5,636 nucleotides of DNA from Chloroflexota bacterium (GTDB lineage Bacteria > Chloroflexota > Dormibacteria > Dormibacterales > Dormibacteraceae): NCBI GenBank assembly GCA_005888075.1, contig VBKD01000066.1:1-5636 (forward strand). The letters run 5' to 3'. Both the position numbers and the translations under genes were made by a program. The notes beneath the pieces were generated by a model. It ran no database searches and was not told where the DNA came from. It saw only the letters and a list, made by a program, of their open reading frames with translations. This document shows, in pieces, positions 5,163 to 5,636 of the stretch. Positions within the stretch are counted from its first letter, which is position 1; each line of letters starts with the position of its first letter.

Positions 5163-5636
5163 GCAAAGCATTTCCGACGCCGAGGCCGCCGCAGACCTGA
5201 CCGCGGCGCCTGAGGCCGCGGCCGAGCTTCCGCCTGAGATCGCGGCGCAGACCCTGGGCGAGTACGTCCGGGCATGGGGTTTGCGAATTCGCAGCGGCGA
5301 GAGCGGCGTACTTCCCGTCATTGTCGGCCTGGTGATCATCGCCCTGGTATTTCAGGCGATCAGCCCAGGCCACCTCTACCTGTCTCCAGGGAACCTGGTC
5401 AATCTCTTTCAGCAGAGCGCCGTGTTCATGGTGCTCGCCATGGCCGAGGGGTTTGCGCTGCTGCTGGGCGAGATCGACCTGTCCGTCGGCTACGTCGGCG
5501 CTTGCGGTGCGGCGATCTCAGTACAGCTCGTCCAACCAGTCACCACCAAATGGCCGTGGTGGGCTGCCATAGTCGCAGGCCTCCTCTTCTGCGCGATTTT
5601 CGGAACCATCCAGGGCGTGTTGATCACTCGCCTGCG
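5146..5636 (+). CDS. xylH: Sugar ABC transporter permease, N-terminal part (XylH type; runs off right edge)
   Basis: This frame is open from a GTG at 5146 to the window end, giving 163 codons of a protein that is usually about 400 residues. Residues 1-36 are an Ala/Glu-rich, probably disordered cytoplasmic extension. Membrane segments follow at about 55-73, 86-107 and 137-160. LLLGEIDLSVGYVGA (105-119) is the conserved hallmark of CUT2 permeases (BPD_transp_2; XylH, RbsC and AraH), and SPGNLVNLFQQSAVFMVLA (80-98) also fits this family. It should form the membrane channel for the sugar delivered by the XylF-type protein. GTG is chosen because an in-frame TGA lies three codons before it (5134-5136) and no ATG or other GTG precedes the conserved part. 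The start overlaps the ATPase gene by 17 bases, which suggests coupled translation. The end of the gene is outside the window. Confidence 0.88.
   Translation, partial: MARAPKQSISDAEAAADLTAAPEAAAELPPEIAAQTLGEYVRAWGLRIRSGESGVLPVIVGLVIIALVFQAISPGHLYLSPGNLVNLFQQSAVFMVLAMAEGFALLLGEIDLSVGYVGACGAAISVQLVQPVTTKWPWWAAIVAGLLFCAIFGTIQGVLITRL

Noticed and set aside
1..5636. CRISPR arrays, tRNA or rRNA genes, transposases, phage genes
   Set aside because: No spaced direct repeats, cloverleaf-like sequences, rRNA motifs or recombinase motifs were seen on either strand.

Overview
The DNA is GC-rich, and codons in the clear genes favour G or C at the third position. The genes suggest a free-living high-GC bacterium of the Terrabacteria type (Chloroflexota, Candidatus Dormibacterota or Actinomycetota). 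The reasons are a sugar lipoprotein with an 'ACGGG' start to its mature part, a ROK repressor divergent from a xylose-type ABC operon with a single-domain ATPase (an arrangement known from Streptomyces), and frequent GTG starts. This taxonomic guess is an inference; there is no rRNA or other marker gene in the window.

Layout. The left half is on the minus strand: the N-terminal part of a DUF2252 protein (running off the left edge), a small K+-channel-like membrane protein, and a ROK-family transcriptional regulator. Read in transcription order this is ROK, channel, DUF2252, with gaps of 61 and 74 bases, so one operon is possible but not proven. Each gap holds an imperfect inverted repeat.

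The divergent control region (2841-3078) separates ROK from the right half. It contains a perfect 13-base inverted repeat (2871-2883 and 2916-2928). Each arm carries a TTGACA hexamer facing outward, one towards ROK and one towards the transporter. The simplest reading is a pair of operators overlapping the -35 boxes of two divergent promoters, bound by the ROK protein.

The right half is on the plus strand: a XylF-type sugar-binding lipoprotein, a strong hairpin with a T-tract, a single-domain XylG-type ATPase, and a XylH-type permease whose GTG start overlaps the ATPase stop and which runs off the right edge. Together these make a CUT2-type ABC importer, most likely for xylose or a related sugar, with the ROK protein as its probable sugar-sensing repressor. 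The hairpin after the binding-protein gene would give more binding protein than ATPase and permease. No sugar catabolic enzyme lies in the window, so the substrate rests on similarity of the binding protein alone.

Most of the window is a recognisable sugar-uptake locus. The parts least explained by known families are the channel's roughly 200-residue soluble tail, the kinase-like catalytic loop in the DUF2252 protein, the location of both genes behind a sugar regulator, and the structured leader of the binding-protein gene.
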